From NCBI RefSeq assembly GCF_000264905.1, contig NW_006763137.1, forward strand, positions 1,570,748 through 1,634,747: a stretch of 64,000 nucleotides of DNA, given 5' to 3'. A model generated the notes under the pieces. That model was not told the DNA's origin, searched no databases, and saw only the letters and a program-made list of their open reading frames with translations. The position numbers and the translations under genes were made by a program. Below, piece after piece: positions 1 through 14,100 of this stretch; the stretch's first letter is position 1, and each line of letters opens with the position of its first letter. This DNA comes from Stereum hirsutum FP-91666 SS1 (lineage: Eukaryota > Basidiomycota > Agaricomycetes > Russulales > Stereaceae).

Positions 1-150
1 CCTTGCCTGCTCCACCACCCCCTTGCACCGCCGCCTCGCGTGTTCGAGGAGGACGGATCACCAGATCCTCCTCCGCGATTTCCTCCACGGCCTCGGGAGC
101 TCATGGAAGATATTGGGGATATTGGTTGGAATAAAAAGTACGCACAGTAG
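1..150 (+). CDS. 3' end of an unidentified gene cut by the window edge
   Basis: Frame 1 is open from the first base to a TAG at 148-150 and gives about 49 residues, rich in proline at first and ending in an acidic tail (MEDIGDIGWNKK). The composition suits a protein C-terminus, and no stop interrupts it. A GTACGC just before the stop could be a splice donor, so the true end may differ. I do not recognise the family, and without the upstream part no function can be proposed. It could also be chance coding of a proline-rich stretch. Confidence 0.25.
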   Translation, partial: PCLLHHPLAPPPRVFEEDGSPDPPPRFPPRPRELMEDIGDIGWNKKYAQ

Positions 151-589
151 ATAGATCTTGCGGACGTTCAAAAAGTGTAAGAGGTTGGGGTCTTGGTCTT
201 GAGGTATTCGCGCCTGAGAGAACGGTACCCGCCTGCCCGTCGAGGGTGCGGATGGTATTCCAAGAGGTACGAAGGTTACAAGTAAGATACAGAGTACATA
301 CGAGAGTCCATGAATATATATACGAGATCTGGCTTGTTTGCCAGGAGCAAACAAGCGCGCGTGATAAGATAAGATCGATCGCCCGGATACAGCAACGCGG
401 AAGTGGCGCTTAGGATAGATGTGGCCCACTCATGTTGAGTGCCACACCGTATCCCTAGCCGCCCCTTACACTCTCCCGACATCAATAGGGCTTATATGTT
501 AGTCAAAACTTGGAACTTTTTACGAAAGCTCATTGGCGGATCGGACAAATCTTCCGCCAACGAGTTCCAAGTAAACTTGAAACATATAA

Positions 590-1121
590 GGGCCCCTTCG
601 GCAAGTCGAGTCGAGTTGGGTTGAGTTGGGCTTCCCCGCCAATTCTCGTGGGAGCTCGAGTTGCTCTTGCCGTCGGATCACAGGCCCGTTGTCACTCTTG
701 GACGGAGGAAGCCGAGGTGACTTCAGGAAGAGTCGTCCGTGCTTTGCGTGATTTCCCGACCATTTTCGCGCATTGTCCGTGATAGCCCACACGCACCGGC
801 ACCATCTCCGGATGGCACTAAGGTGCACTTACTGTAGATCTGAATAATACAGCAAAATGTGTGGAATAATCGAGGCTTCTCCATGATACTTGCCTCGTTC
901 AGTTTCATTCGGTGGACAGAATTCTACAAATAAAGCACCTTCCCCATCGTTGAGCTCATCGAGGGCGGCGATGAGATAGGCACGGTGTAGACCGGCCCCT
1001 GTTTTACCGGGTGACCCTGGACCCCATCACACACTGTCACTAAGTGACTCCGCGTGGTCACGAGGCACAACTCGATCCAACTCAACTCAACCCGACTCGA
1101 CTCGACTTGCCGAAGGGGCCC
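590..1121. mobile_element. MITE-like element with 39-bp terminal inverted repeats and TAA target duplication
   Basis: The left end, starting GGGCCCCTTCGGCAAG at 590, and the reverse complement of the right end at 1121 match over 39 bp with one mismatch. The trinucleotide TAA lies directly outside both ends (587-589 and 1122-1124), as expected of a target-site duplication. The element is 532 bp and has no credible ORF. TIRs starting GGGnCC with a 3-bp TAA/TTA duplication are typical of PIF/Harbinger-derived MITEs; that assignment is inference. A second internal palindrome (GTCACTAAGTGAC) lies near 1036-1048. No other copy is in the window. Confidence 0.7.
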
Positions 1122-2002
1122 TAAGGTCTAATGTCTGGCGCCTCATACTGACAGCTCTGAGCTCTCTGTGGTCACGAATACTGGCTGGTCTGGCACAGAC
1201 ATTCATTCTAATGCACAGACGTCATCTCACGACAAGGTACGATCGCGTTTTTGTTTACTTTAATGTCTCAGTCAGGTTGTAGATCGATCCCCACCCATCT
1301 TTTTGTCTTTGCATGCCTTGTTGATCTTGATCTTCATGTTTTGCTCGGCCGAAGAGGATCTGCATCGATGTAGGTCCACGTCAATATCCTCATCGATATG
1401 TACACACGACAACGCGTCAGTTGCAGGCCACTCGGTGCGCGGAGAAGAGGTCTAGGAAGTGGGACCCTGCGGTAGTTCCCCTCGAGGCCGGGTTCTTCTT
1501 CAAGATGATGTTATATACATACCCCGAGGCTGGATATTTCGTAAAAGTCCTCACTTTACGCCTTCGCCAAGCAGGTGAGGAGATATCGGTCAGTATGCTG
1601 CGTGTTCCTTGGAGTAAACCCCCTTCGTACTTGCGGCACCGTGCATGTACTCGTACCCAGTAGCCACAATCAGAATTACTCTCAAATAAACTCATGGTGC
1701 TCTAGCCTCAATAAGTACTGGTCCGAAAACATAGAGATTTGTGTGTATACGTCCACAGAGCCTGAGCTCAAACGATGTCGCTAAGAACTGGCAGCCAAAC
1801 TGGTGTGTCGAACTGTGCCTGCTAAACGATCATTTCATCGTACCATTTGCGGACGCACATTTTACGTGGATCAAATTATGACCCCTTCGCCAATGATGTA
1901 TAAAGCTAGACCCTCACCCGATTATCTTGTCTCGACCCCTCTCCGCTTCAGACTTTCACCACCAGCTTCGCTTTACTCTTAGAAGTCAGACAAAAAGCTA
2001 AC
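1122..2002 (+). promoter_or_regulatory. Intergenic region ending in the HMG-CoA synthase core promoter
   Basis: I see no gene between the MITE and 2002. Just upstream of the synthase a TATAAA lies at 1899-1904, about 100 bp before the ATG, followed by a C/T-rich leader (about 1910-1990). This is a usual layout for a strongly expressed fungal gene. Confidence 0.5.
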
Positions 2003-3854
2003 ATGTCTTCTGCTGAATTCCCCGAGACTCCTCGCCCTAAGGATGTTGGAATCCTCGCGATGGAGATGTATTTCCCTCGCAGAGTAAGTCCTGGCTACAG
2101 TGCACTAACACTGAGCGAATGGTTAATCTAATTTGTGCATACTCTCTGTGGTCGACAGTGCATTTCTGAGGAACAACTTGAGGAGTTCGATGGTGTGGCC
2201 AAGGGCAAGTACACCATCGGTCTCGGTCAGGAGTACATGGCGTGCACAGACGACCGCGAAGATATCAACTCCTTTGCATTGACTGGTACGTACTATATCC
2301 CTCTCCTGATCAGCCCTTGGCCCTCACACGACCTATAGTCGTCGCAAATCTCCTCGAGAAATACAACATCGACCCCCGTTCTATCGGACGTCTGGATGTT
2401 GGCACCGAGACCATCATCGACAAGTCCAAGTCAGTCAAGACGGTCCTCATGGATCTCTTCGCCACCTCGGGCAACACAGATATCGAGGGCATCGACTCGA
2501 AGAACGCATGTTATGGGTCCACCGCCGCGCTCTTCAATGCCATCAACTGGGTGCAGGGCGACTCTTGGGACGGCAGAAATGCAATCGTCGTGGCGGGAGA
2601 TGTTGCGGTCTACGCAGAGGGAGGGGCCAGGCCAGTTGGAGGTGCCGGAGCATTTGCTGCGTTGATCGGGCCAAATGCCCCCATGGTCTTCGAACGTAAG
2701 TGAGCCAGTTCTACATTTGCCTCTCGCTGCGGAAGCCGTCACGTAGCGCGCCAAGTCTATTCCTCGTGGTAGACCTCGACGCGTTCCAAGGCCGCTTATT
2801 GCTTGCTATACTTGTTTTCTCCCACAATATGACGAGGCACGGACGACTCTAATCTCCGCATTTCTCTCCCACAGCCGTTCATGGCACGCACATGAGCAAT
2901 ACCTACGATTTCTACAAGCCAAAACTCGACTCGGAATACCCAGAAGTCGACGGCCCTCTTTCCATCACCTCCTACATCAGTGCTCTTGACGCATCCTACT
3001 CCCGGTACCGCGAGAAGACCGCCAAGAGGCTAGGGAAGACGAACGGTGACGCTGGCAAAGATGTAGATCCCAAGTCTGCGTTCTCTCTCCAAGACGTGGA
3101 CTACAACGTTTTCCACTCACCATACGGCAAGCTCGTCCAGAAGGGCCACGCGCGATTGGTGCGTTTCACTACAATTCTGTACTACGCATGCGGATGCTTA
3201 TTCTACGTGGACATTGCTGCAGCTCTATAACGACTTCATTTCTTCGCCTTCATCACCCTTCTTCGCCAACCTCCCTTCCGCCGAGTCCATAAAAGCCATC
3301 CCTTACGCAGCCTCCCTCACGGACAAAGTCCTCGAAAAGTCCTTCATCACCTTCGCCAAATCCGCATACCAGTCGAAAGTCAATCCCTCTCTCCTCTGCG
3401 CAAAGCGTTGCGGTAACATGTACACCGCGTCTCTGTACGGCGGTTTGGCGTCCCTCTTGTCGTCCATTTCCCCGGAGGAGCTCAAGGGGAAGAGAATCAG
3501 CATGTTTGCGTATGGAAGTGGTCTGGCGAGCTCTTTCTTCGTTATCAGGGTGAAAGGTGATACGACTGAGATGAGGGAGAAGCTGGACTTGGTGAAGAGG
3601 TTGGCGAGCATCAAAGTGGTGCCGTGCCAGGAGTACGTTGAGGCGCTCAAGGTCAGCAATACTGTGCCTTTGTATATGCCTGCATCTGTTGACGGTCTTT
3701 GCCAAATGATTAGCTCCGTGAGGACAACCACAATGCTGGTGGTTACACGCCCGCTGGCTCGCTTGACAACATCTGGCCTGGCGCGTACTACCTCGAGCAC
3801 ATCGATGAACGCTACCGTCGCAAGTATGGCCGCAAGCCTGCGACCTCCGCATAG
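2003..3854 (+). CDS. ERG13: Hydroxymethylglutaryl-CoA synthase
   Basis: Condenses acetyl-CoA with acetoacetyl-CoA to HMG-CoA in the cytosol, an early committed step of the mevalonate/ergosterol pathway. Six exons join in frame: 2003-2083, 2159-2285, 2339-2695, 2875-3158, 3223-3651 and 3714-3854, giving about 473 residues, the usual length. The N-terminus reads [14 protein letters not shown]; the catalytic cysteine is in [13 protein letters not shown] near residue 127; [20 protein letters not shown] is the conserved middle and [16 protein letters not shown] the C-terminal motif. The start is the only ATG just before the conserved N-terminal strand and follows a TATA box by 100 bp. The last intron removes an alternative reading without family similarity, so the annotated end depends on it. 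The neighbours are unrelated. Confidence 0.97.
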
Positions 3855-4547
3855 ATCAGAGAGATCTATCTTTTACCGTTGTCTTCTTCTGGCTTCTTAT
3901 TCTACTCGCGGTCACATTTACAGCCTTCTGTAGAGTAGGCGACCACGCTTTCCGGTCGACGTCTTCGCTATCGTTCATTTCTTGCCGCTCCACTTCATTG
4001 TCTAGTACGTACCCTGTGAGCTACTCATGATGATACCAGAGATCACACCTTCTACTTTTTCCCACCTCCCGATCTTGTGTGTATTTTTACTGTTTTTCTG
4101 GATCTCTGTACTGCGGTGAATGTGTTTGTGTAGTTGCTCGAATGATTGTAGGAGGTGGCCATACCGTCTAATGTCACCGAATATAGATGATGAACCGTAT
4201 ACTCGGTCTCTTGATGTGAAGTTTTCTTTAGGGAAGCAAGAACGACGTTTGGGATTTCGATGTGTGGCACCAGTGTGGCCCATCGACGCGAATACATTCT
4301 TATGGGGCTTATAGTGGCTCGAATGTCTGAGACGCTCAAAGACGGACAAGAGGCGACAGGCGAATCGTAGATACAATTTAGCATAGGCGATGAGGCATCG
4401 ATAGCAAATACAGTTATGGGGGATAAATATTCTGTCAGAAACAAAGGTCAGTAAGGGCTAAGACGGTGAAGCAAGGCAACCATGGACTGACGGATATGCA
4501 TACTTGTTTATGAGGATTTCAGAGCAGAATAGGAAGACCTTTGAGTA
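3855..4547. other. Convergent 3' intergenic region
   Basis: Lies between two genes that converge. It should hold both 3' UTRs and polyadenylation signals. I see no gene, repeat or RNA. Confidence 0.5.
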
Positions 4548-5794
4548 TTAGAAAGGCGGTTGGATCTAAGCACAAACATGAACGTCATCATTAGACTATG
4601 ACACGGTGCCAGGAGGAAATCCAGGCGTACCTTCGTCACCTCATTCTTTATCTTCGCGCCCAGCAATATGGCAAACTTCTCCAACTGAGACTTGCCTTCC
4701 TTCGAGCAGAAGGGGCACCCCACCAGCTCCTGAAACGCATCCTTCAACACGGGTTCCTCCAACACATTTCCGAAGTACGGCTTTTCCCTCACGATAGTCT
4801 CGCACTGCTTGAGGTACGTGACGAACCAACCCGCCACTTCGACCACATTTGAACGAGACGAGCCTGAGGAAGAAGAACGAGCGTCTGGACTCTGCGGTGG
4901 TAGACCATAAGACACGTCTGGTCGTTTCCGCCATGGGTTACCTCTATGACCCCCCGACCATTCGTGTCGTGGAGCGGCGACAGCTACGTGATGCTTGGGA
5001 CACGTACATTCCGGCGAGTCTCGAGTCTCCCGCTCCCGTCCAGCGAGAGGTGGGACATCGAAACCATAGGTATGGGCAGGGTCTACAACGCCACTGCGAG
5101 GGCGGTAGGGTATCAGTCCTGGGATAATGCCTTCATCTGCCCAGGTCAATCCTCGTACGACGCCTACGGCGACTTCGGAATTTTGTTGATGAAACCGAAG
5201 GAACTTGCGGTACTGATAATGCGAGTTTGGGACGTGAGCCCAATCATCATCCTCCGCGGGGTCGATGTCAGACAGGCTCATTGCGTTTCTGAGGGTGCGC
5301 ATGGCAGCCTCGTTGGCGATCTTGGTGAGGCTATAACGTGCCGCGAGCGCGCAAATGGCATGCGGGTGTTTGGGGAGGTTCTCGGCTAAGGCGGATTCGA
5401 CAGTGCGCGAGAAGCAAGGGACGATATATTTGTCCATTGTGCGCATAGCGAGGCGGAGCGTAGGTAGGTCGGTGAGATTGGGCATGTCCATCGGGTAGAT
5501 CATTTGAAAGAGGATACTGAGGCTCTTCTCGTTTTCCGTTACTGGGATGATAGGGAGTCCATCTCGAGTGCTGTCTGGATTGGAGGAACCTGGGGTGGAG
5601 GGCTGGGGAAGAGGAGTCGTGAACATGTCGCGGAAAGCATGAGAGGCCTTGGAAAGGAAGAGTCTGTGAACGCGGAAATCGATTCCGTCTACAGATCTGA
5701 TGATGATGTCTGCATCACCGTCGGGGTCATTGAAAGGCGGTGGCGCGTCCCGAACAGGCGCGGAGGGCGAGGCGAATGACGAGTCGTCCATCAT
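4548..5794 (-). CDS. BTB/POZ-domain protein
   Basis: Two exons (5794-4631 and 4565-4548) give about 393 residues. The 65-nt intron removes a frame that would otherwise run on into unrelated sequence; after it the protein ends IQPPF. Near residues 25-110 is a BTB fold signature of the mushroom type: DADIIIRSVDGIDFRVHRLF followed by LSKASHAFRDMF. The C-terminal part has cysteine pairs (CTCPKHH, CPFCSKEG) that might bind metal. BTB domains mediate dimerisation and Cullin-3 adaptor contacts, but these large basidiomycete families have no assigned partners, so the role is unknown. An upstream in-frame GTG exists; the first ATG pair (MMDDSSF) is taken as start. Divergent from phosphoglucomutase. 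Confidence 0.85.
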
Positions 5795-6450
5795 GGTGCA
5801 CACGAAGGAGGGTGGGACAACTTAGAAATGATTATGATTTATGCCTTCACAATCCTGAAATTAGTATATTGATGATACGGCAGAAAAATTGCAGTGCACG
5901 CAAAGGATGAAAGACGGTTCAAAGTAAATATAGAGACAGACCAAGCCATCGCTGGCAAGGGCGAGCCACGGAAGAAGACGGGTTGAAGGAGAGTGTATTG
6001 TTGAGATGAAGACAACATCAGAGACATCCAACCGAACAAGACAAGCCTAGCCATCCTGTCTCGCTGAGACGTCGGCAGCATAACCCGGCGAATCGAGCTC
6101 AAAACTGTGTGGCCCAGATCGAAAAAGTGATGCCTCGAGTCGACCCGAGCATCTCCCGTCTCACCTTGTGGAAATTTCTGCACCAATCCAGTTGCACAGA
6201 GAAGTACACGTTCCTTCGCCCGGCGATGGCTCTACTTGAAGATGACGGCTGAGGATCAGAAGTGGAGGAAGGTGTCCCAAAGCGGAAAGTTTGAAGCAGG
6301 GTTCTCGATCACGTGGCATCCATGGTGCAAGCACGTGTTGCGGCGCCCCTATAAGTATGAAGCCGTTAATGCGTTCATTGCACGTATACCCTTTGCCCCG
6401 GTTGTCCCATTCTCTACATCCCTACATCTCCATCGTCTTTTCTCTTGATA
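5795..6450. promoter_or_regulatory. Divergent promoter region between BTB gene and phosphoglucomutase
   Basis: On the phosphoglucomutase side are two CACGTG E-boxes (6310-6315 and 6332-6337), then TATAAG at 6350-6355, about 100 bp before the ATG. CACGTG is the bHLH core site. No gene is supported in the rest. Confidence 0.5.
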
Positions 6451-8426
<1,976 letters not shown>

Positions 8427-9674
8427 TCTGCGATTGTGAGTTGGTTGCAAACGTAATAGATCGACGAAGATATCTCAGGAAGAAGACAAAATAGAACGTT
8501 GATACCTGTATTTTTGAGGAATGAGAATTGCTCCAGTATTGTGAAATTCCCGATGATGGCGTCGACGCACTACGATTGGCTTGAGCTAGGAGGCTGCTTT
8601 GAACGACCGATCCTCCACAAAAGATTCGCCTGTGAGAAACCAGATGCTGCCTGCGTCAATGTCTTTGCCGACATAAGTACCTGACTGTTCACAGCCCCTC
8701 CCGCTTGACTTTCTGGGGTGAGCGCAGCTCCAACGACGTCTGGTTCAATTTCAAACGGAGAGCAGAAGATCTGTCAAATGCCCGTCGCCTTTGCCTTCCA
8801 GCGTCGGTGTCTTCTCGCCAAGTACTTGTCGTGAAAGATGGTGGGGTGCTCGGAGAGGAACTCCCTTCGTGCGCACTGACCCTGATGGTGTCCTCAAGAC
8901 GGGTGTCACGATGAACTCGGCGCCTGTCCGGCGCCGGGAGCCTGACGGCATAGATGTTGCCTGTTGGGGAACCGGAGTTGTGCTTAGAGCGGCAGGATCG
9001 GCAAGGCGACCCGCATCCGGCACGAGTTGTCCTCTGATTTACGCGACAACAGCGGGCCCGTTCCGTCCTGGTGCCTGGTTGCTTCGTCTTCAGACTCTCC
9101 AACGAGGGCGTAGCTTCCGCTTCGTATGCGCTCACTCTGTGCCTTCGTTAGTGCTTGGAATGGCACAGCATGGTTTTTTATGGTCGATATACCGCTATTT
9201 TTGTGGAGGAACTGACAGCGAAATGGTGGAGTGCTAGTACCGGCATCGCGCCCGCCTGGCAACACGCTGCTGTGGTCGGAACCTCCGATTTTGACCATTT
9301 TTAGGCATCCAAGATTAGAAAGTGAGCCTAGGTCTGCGTGGTTTTGGATAGCGCACATGCTTGTAGAGGGCTTTGGCTGCGGCTAAGGACGTGAGAGACA
9401 GGCGAGCCAATCATGTGGGGCGTGGGCCATCTGTAACATTAACCGGAGACGTGAACAAGCATCTTCATAAAAGCGCAGCGTGCCGTTTCTACGTTCTTTT
9501 TCATTCTTTCCATTGTTTTCCCCCAACGCTATCCTTTACATAGACCCTCCGCCCGCCTACTCCACCCATCCCTCCCTTCCTCCTCGCCTCCTCCGCCTCT
9601 GAGCCACCCTCAGCACCCCCTCCACCGAACGCGCTACAGTAATTCCACGCGGCCTCAACTTCCCTTGTTTCAAC
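8427..9674. other. Intergenic region, no gene recognised
   Basis: About 1.25 kb. Several open frames of 60-150 codons occur on both strands but none shows family similarity, splice structure or coherent composition. A TATA-like CATAAAAG near 9467 may belong to the GH16 gene. Confidence 0.45.
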
Positions 9675-11155
9675 ATGGTTGCAGTATCGCTCTCCCTCGT
9701 TCTTTCTGCTCTTCCTCTCGCGGCCCTGGCTGGCCATAAGCCATCCGCACGCCACCATAAGTCCCGCATGTCGCACAGGTCGACTCCTACAAAGCGTACT
9801 TCCTACACCCTCACCGACAAGTGGCAGGGCCAGTCGTTCTTCGAGTGCGTACTTCATCTCCTTACCGTAGAGTCATTCGCTAATCATCTTTTACTTGACT
9901 CTTTCTTTCATAGTGGTTGGTCGTTCTACTCCGACGCGGATCCCACCAATGGCTATGTCACCTTTTTGGACAAAGACGCTGCCACCTCTGCTGGCCTAGC
10001 CTACGTTCAAGATGATAACACCACGATCCTGGCAGTCGACAACTACACCACGGTCGCGGAGGGCGGTAACAGGAACTCGTATGTCCATCACTGTTTGCCA
10101 CGTCTTGATATGATTCCGTTCTGAAACATTGTGGCGCCAACGTAGGGTCCGCATTAGCACCGACAACACCTACGACTCTGGCCTTTTCATCGCTGACTTC
10201 TGGGCGATGCCTCACGGATGCAGCGTTTGGCCCGCTTGGTGGTCTGCAGGGCCCGATTGGCCCAACAACGGAGAGATCGATGTTATCGAGGTGCGTGTCC
10301 GCAGCAACCGGGGCACAGCGAGCGTGCAACTCATTCGTTCCTTGCTTTATGGATACAGGGTGTCAACGACCAGACGAAGAACCAGTACACACTCCACTCT
10401 AGCTCTGGCTTCTCTCTCGACACGGCCGTTGCCGACTTCACGTCCAGCGTCCTCGGCACGACCTGTGCCTCGAGCGACGGCGACAACTCCGGCTGTGCGT
10501 TCGCTGACGATAACGACAACTCGTTCGGCCAGGGCTTCAACATGATCGCTGGTGGAGTGTACGCACACCTTGTCGATGACGACGGTATCAAGGTGCGTTC
10601 TCTTTTCCAGTAGACCGGCCGGCATCTCCGCTTAGTGCCCTAGGCACTTCACACCCTATTCTTGATTTGCCCCTTGTCCCTTGCTACATTGCGTTTGGGG
10701 TTTCAGGGCTGAATGTGTTTCTCCATTTTAGATGTGGCATTTCGCTCGTGGCTCCATCCCGGACGACATCACCGATGGTGCTCCCGACCCCTCTACGTGG
10801 CCCACGCCCTCGGCCAACTTCCCCTCGTCCGGTGGTGATGTTGCCTCTCACTTCAAGGTGCGTGGGCCTCCGACTGTCTCTTAGCAGAATCTATACTAAC
10901 CGGTTTTGCAATCATACAGGAGCAAGCCTTGACGTTGGATATCACTATCTGCGGTGACTGGGCAGGCAGCTCCTACACCTCGTCCACCTGCCCGGGAACT
11001 TGCGCCCAGGCTGTCGCCAACTCGACGAACTTCGACTGTGAGTCTCCACATCGTGATGCTCTGTCTTGAAACGCGGAGAACTCACAGGTTGCATTTCTCG
11101 TTCTCGTGCCGTAGATGCGCAATGGAAGATCAACTACATCGCCGTATACCAATAG
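9675..11155 (+). CDS. Secreted GH16 endo-beta-1,3(4)-glucanase
   Basis: Predicted extracellular glycoside hydrolase family 16 enzyme cleaving beta-1,3(4)-glucan in fungal walls or plant material. Seven exons: 9675-9844, 9914-10078, 10146-10290, 10359-10592, 10732-10857, 10920-11037 and 11115-11155, about 332 residues. A hydrophobic signal peptide (residues 1-19) is followed by a basic propeptide-like stretch. The catalytic E-x-D-x-x-E signature is GEIDVIEG, with the last intron-flanked glutamate at the end of exon 3. Conserved WPAWWSAGPDWPNNGEID precedes it and the C-terminal strand ends WKINYIAVYQ. It resembles laminarinases of the Phanerochaete Lam16A type; the exact substrate cannot be told from sequence. 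Confidence 0.95.
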
Positions 11156-14100
11156 ACGAGCTTAGACAAGACCCGACTGTCCTTTCATTCAGTCCGACTT
11201 TCTCGAAGTCCATTCCTTTTTCTTCATGACTTCATGAGTACATATTTTATATACCACCCGCGTCGTTTGACTACATCGCACACCCCGCTTCGCACATCAT
11301 TCCAACGATCTGGTCGATCCGGATCTCCCTCTTATTTAGCTCCTCAGGTTTTTGTTTGCTCTTTGGGTATTTTGCTCTTAATATTCCCAATTGTTCTGTT
11401 CTTTGAAGTCGTCTCGTCAGCTCGCGTTGGTTGAAGGACGCTAGTCACTCCTTTATCCTGTCCTCTCGTTATTCTTGTTCGAGTCCCGTCCGTCGTCGTA
11501 GTCGTTGTCATGTTAAGTACATACACACTGAGCGCTTGATCACTGCTGCATATATGGCGTACCTACTCGAGTAGTGGTACTGTGTTTCTGGTTTCCCTTG
11601 TGCATACGCTTGACTTTCGGGTCTAGTCGCCTGTGGTAAGGTAAGATACTGCTCTGTGTACTCCTACAGTACTGTTGTGTGCCAATTCTACTCCTCGCTG
11701 CGGTTCGTTGTACGCCTACCTGGATCTGAAGGGGTTTGTTTGCAGCTTTCAAATGGCAGATCTCTATTAGTCTCCTGTTCGCTGGATTGTAGAGGTACGT
11801 ACTGGCCACACGGCGCCGGATCCAGTTTTCTGCACGGGCAGAAACGAAAACAATCTTGTTCTGCCGCTCCGAACTCGTCCGGACAATGGTGATATATGTT
11901 CTGTGGCGGCAGAATTTACAGTAATTGCGGTTCATTTTCTGCACGGGCAGAAAAGAGGATCCTGTGCTCTGTTGTACACAGAAGGATCATCTTGCAAACT
12001 TGCTTTGATAGGCCACAACGCCACATCAACAACAACTGTCAACTAATTGCAAATTCAGTCGATTGATGGTTGTGGCGTGTGGCTCGGCGGTCACCGTAAC
12101 GGTCTCTTGACTCCTCCTTCCACCTCAAAGTTTCCTTCCCAGGAGCTAACTCCCTGGTGGATACTCTGATATACACAATCTGGCGAGATGGTGAAACCAG
12201 CACCAGCTTCTATGAACTTGCAAACTTTCACCGTCCGCGTATTTACGATCCCATCTCGAGCTCGAGACCACTGCACGAGTCTCATTCAGTCATCACCGCC
12301 TGGACTCGAGGTCCAAAGAACAGATGCATCTCACCTAGAACTCGAACAGAAATATATGTGAGTCTTCTTCTCCTGACACTTTTGGTGCTCATACGTAGTC
12401 GAGGCGCCCGACCGACGTTTCTGCGGCGGGTGCGAATATCACTCCAAGAAGCCTGAATGCGGCCTTTATGCTCTGCTCTGATGGATCTGAGCAAGATCTG
12501 AACATGCTACATTGCCACATCTCGCTGTCGGAATGGCGTAATACGGAAAGTAGCCTCTGCTCGGAGGAATTCCTGGGGACGCCCGGAATTTTTTGTCGTG
12601 GCGTTGTTCGCTTTCCCATCGCACAGTGCGCGGTGGCCGCTTCTGGGCATGAGCTGTGTCGTGAGTGGGTAACTATCCGAAGCCGTCTAGGAGCGCTTCT
12701 TGATACACAGAAACACAAACACAAAGGTCCTCGTATAATTAAGAATCGATTTGGGCCTCCTTTCTGTCCATCTAGGCCTCTGGGATCTGCACAAACCCCC
12801 TAGGGATGGTCATCCAGTCCGTTCACGACCTTAATCGTTCTATGCAACACTCAAAAGTCTATATAGATATAGGCGTAAGACAATATACACCCTTTCGAGC
12901 TCAGAGATCTGAGACTCTGGGAGTGGAGGGGTGAAATTCCACCGTAACTTCTCCTTGTGGCTACATTTCGTGGCTTCGCTCACCGTGCTGTATCGCCGCA
13001 CTGGATCGTATGGAAGTGACATCTTCCTCATATCCCATGTACCTGGACCTTCGACAAGAACGGTCTTCACTTCTCCTGCGCATGCTTGCAGCACCTATCT
13101 TACTGCGTAGTACTAGACGCTTTCTAAAGGGTGCGGCCTGTTGACGGCATTCCAGATACGAAGGATTTACGGCGCTGACTCGGGGGTTTTCTGGACGTTA
13201 CGTTGTCCGAGTCCCCCTTTGAGGTGGGTTCCAATCATCGATTGCATTCCTGCTATTTTTCTCTTCCCGTCTGATGGTATTGAGGTGCTGTCTTTGTGTG
13301 GACATCACTTCTTGCCACGGCATGCTATCTTTCTCCAGAACAACGATGCAATTAGACGGCAGACACAGTGTCGTTGATCTATAGCTGGTACCTGTGGCCA
13401 CGGCTGTCGACAAGCAAGTCAAGTGATCTGTCATCTTGAGCAGCGTGCAGCCAGTTGTTACCAAATCCATGTATCATGTATCAGCGGTTTGCGAAGCTCC
13501 ATGTTTATTCTCCAATCAACGCTGCATTGCTCGTCGGCTATCCGCTCAACTTCGCCGGCTGTAAGAAATAGGGTTGCGTTTTTCCCTTACTCCTAGCCAG
13601 TGTGTACTCTCAGTCCCAGGGCGCGCCTCGCAGTTCGCGAAGAGATCCTCACAGCCACCTGCGGGAAAAGGCACGCTTTCCACAAAGAGGTTGCACCCTT
13701 ATGGAGTCGTTTCACCGCTTTACGGCCTTCAAGGACTTCCTGATCACAGGCCGGACCCGGATCGTGCGACAACTCGACACATTTACGGTACACGAAAGAT
13801 ACGAGGACTTGCGATGCATGGAGGCACAAGGTGCGTACTTGGTTGTAAATCCTACTTTACGTGTTGTACTGAGAATGCATCGGCGAAACTATACAAAGTA
13901 ATCGTCTATGAAACTGATATTTTTACCCCATTTGTGTCTATCGTAGATATTCATTGCCATGCTTGACGCTCCAAGCGAGTCGTTTTTCGAGTTCGGCGAC
14001 TTTCCTAATTGAACCACGGACTTTGAACCTCCGCCATCACGACGGCTCGGGTGCGAATGACGGACTTCGGAGAAACCTTTATAACTCTCGCATAAGGGAC

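Noticed and set aside
1417..1695. Overlapping open frames on both strands of 80-92 codons
   Set aside because: No start context, splice structure or recognisable residues; treated as chance.
3253..3852. A 199-codon open frame on the minus strand
   Set aside because: It is antisense to conserved HMG-CoA synthase exons and has no family similarity; high GC in codon position three keeps it open.
9501..9857. A 118-codon minus-strand frame over the GH16 start
   Set aside because: Glycine/arginine-rich shadow of the signal-peptide region; the + strand gene is clear.
11470..11500. GTTCGAGTCCCGT resembling a tRNA T-arm
   Set aside because: No D-arm, anticodon arm or acceptor pairing could be drawn upstream, so no tRNA is called.
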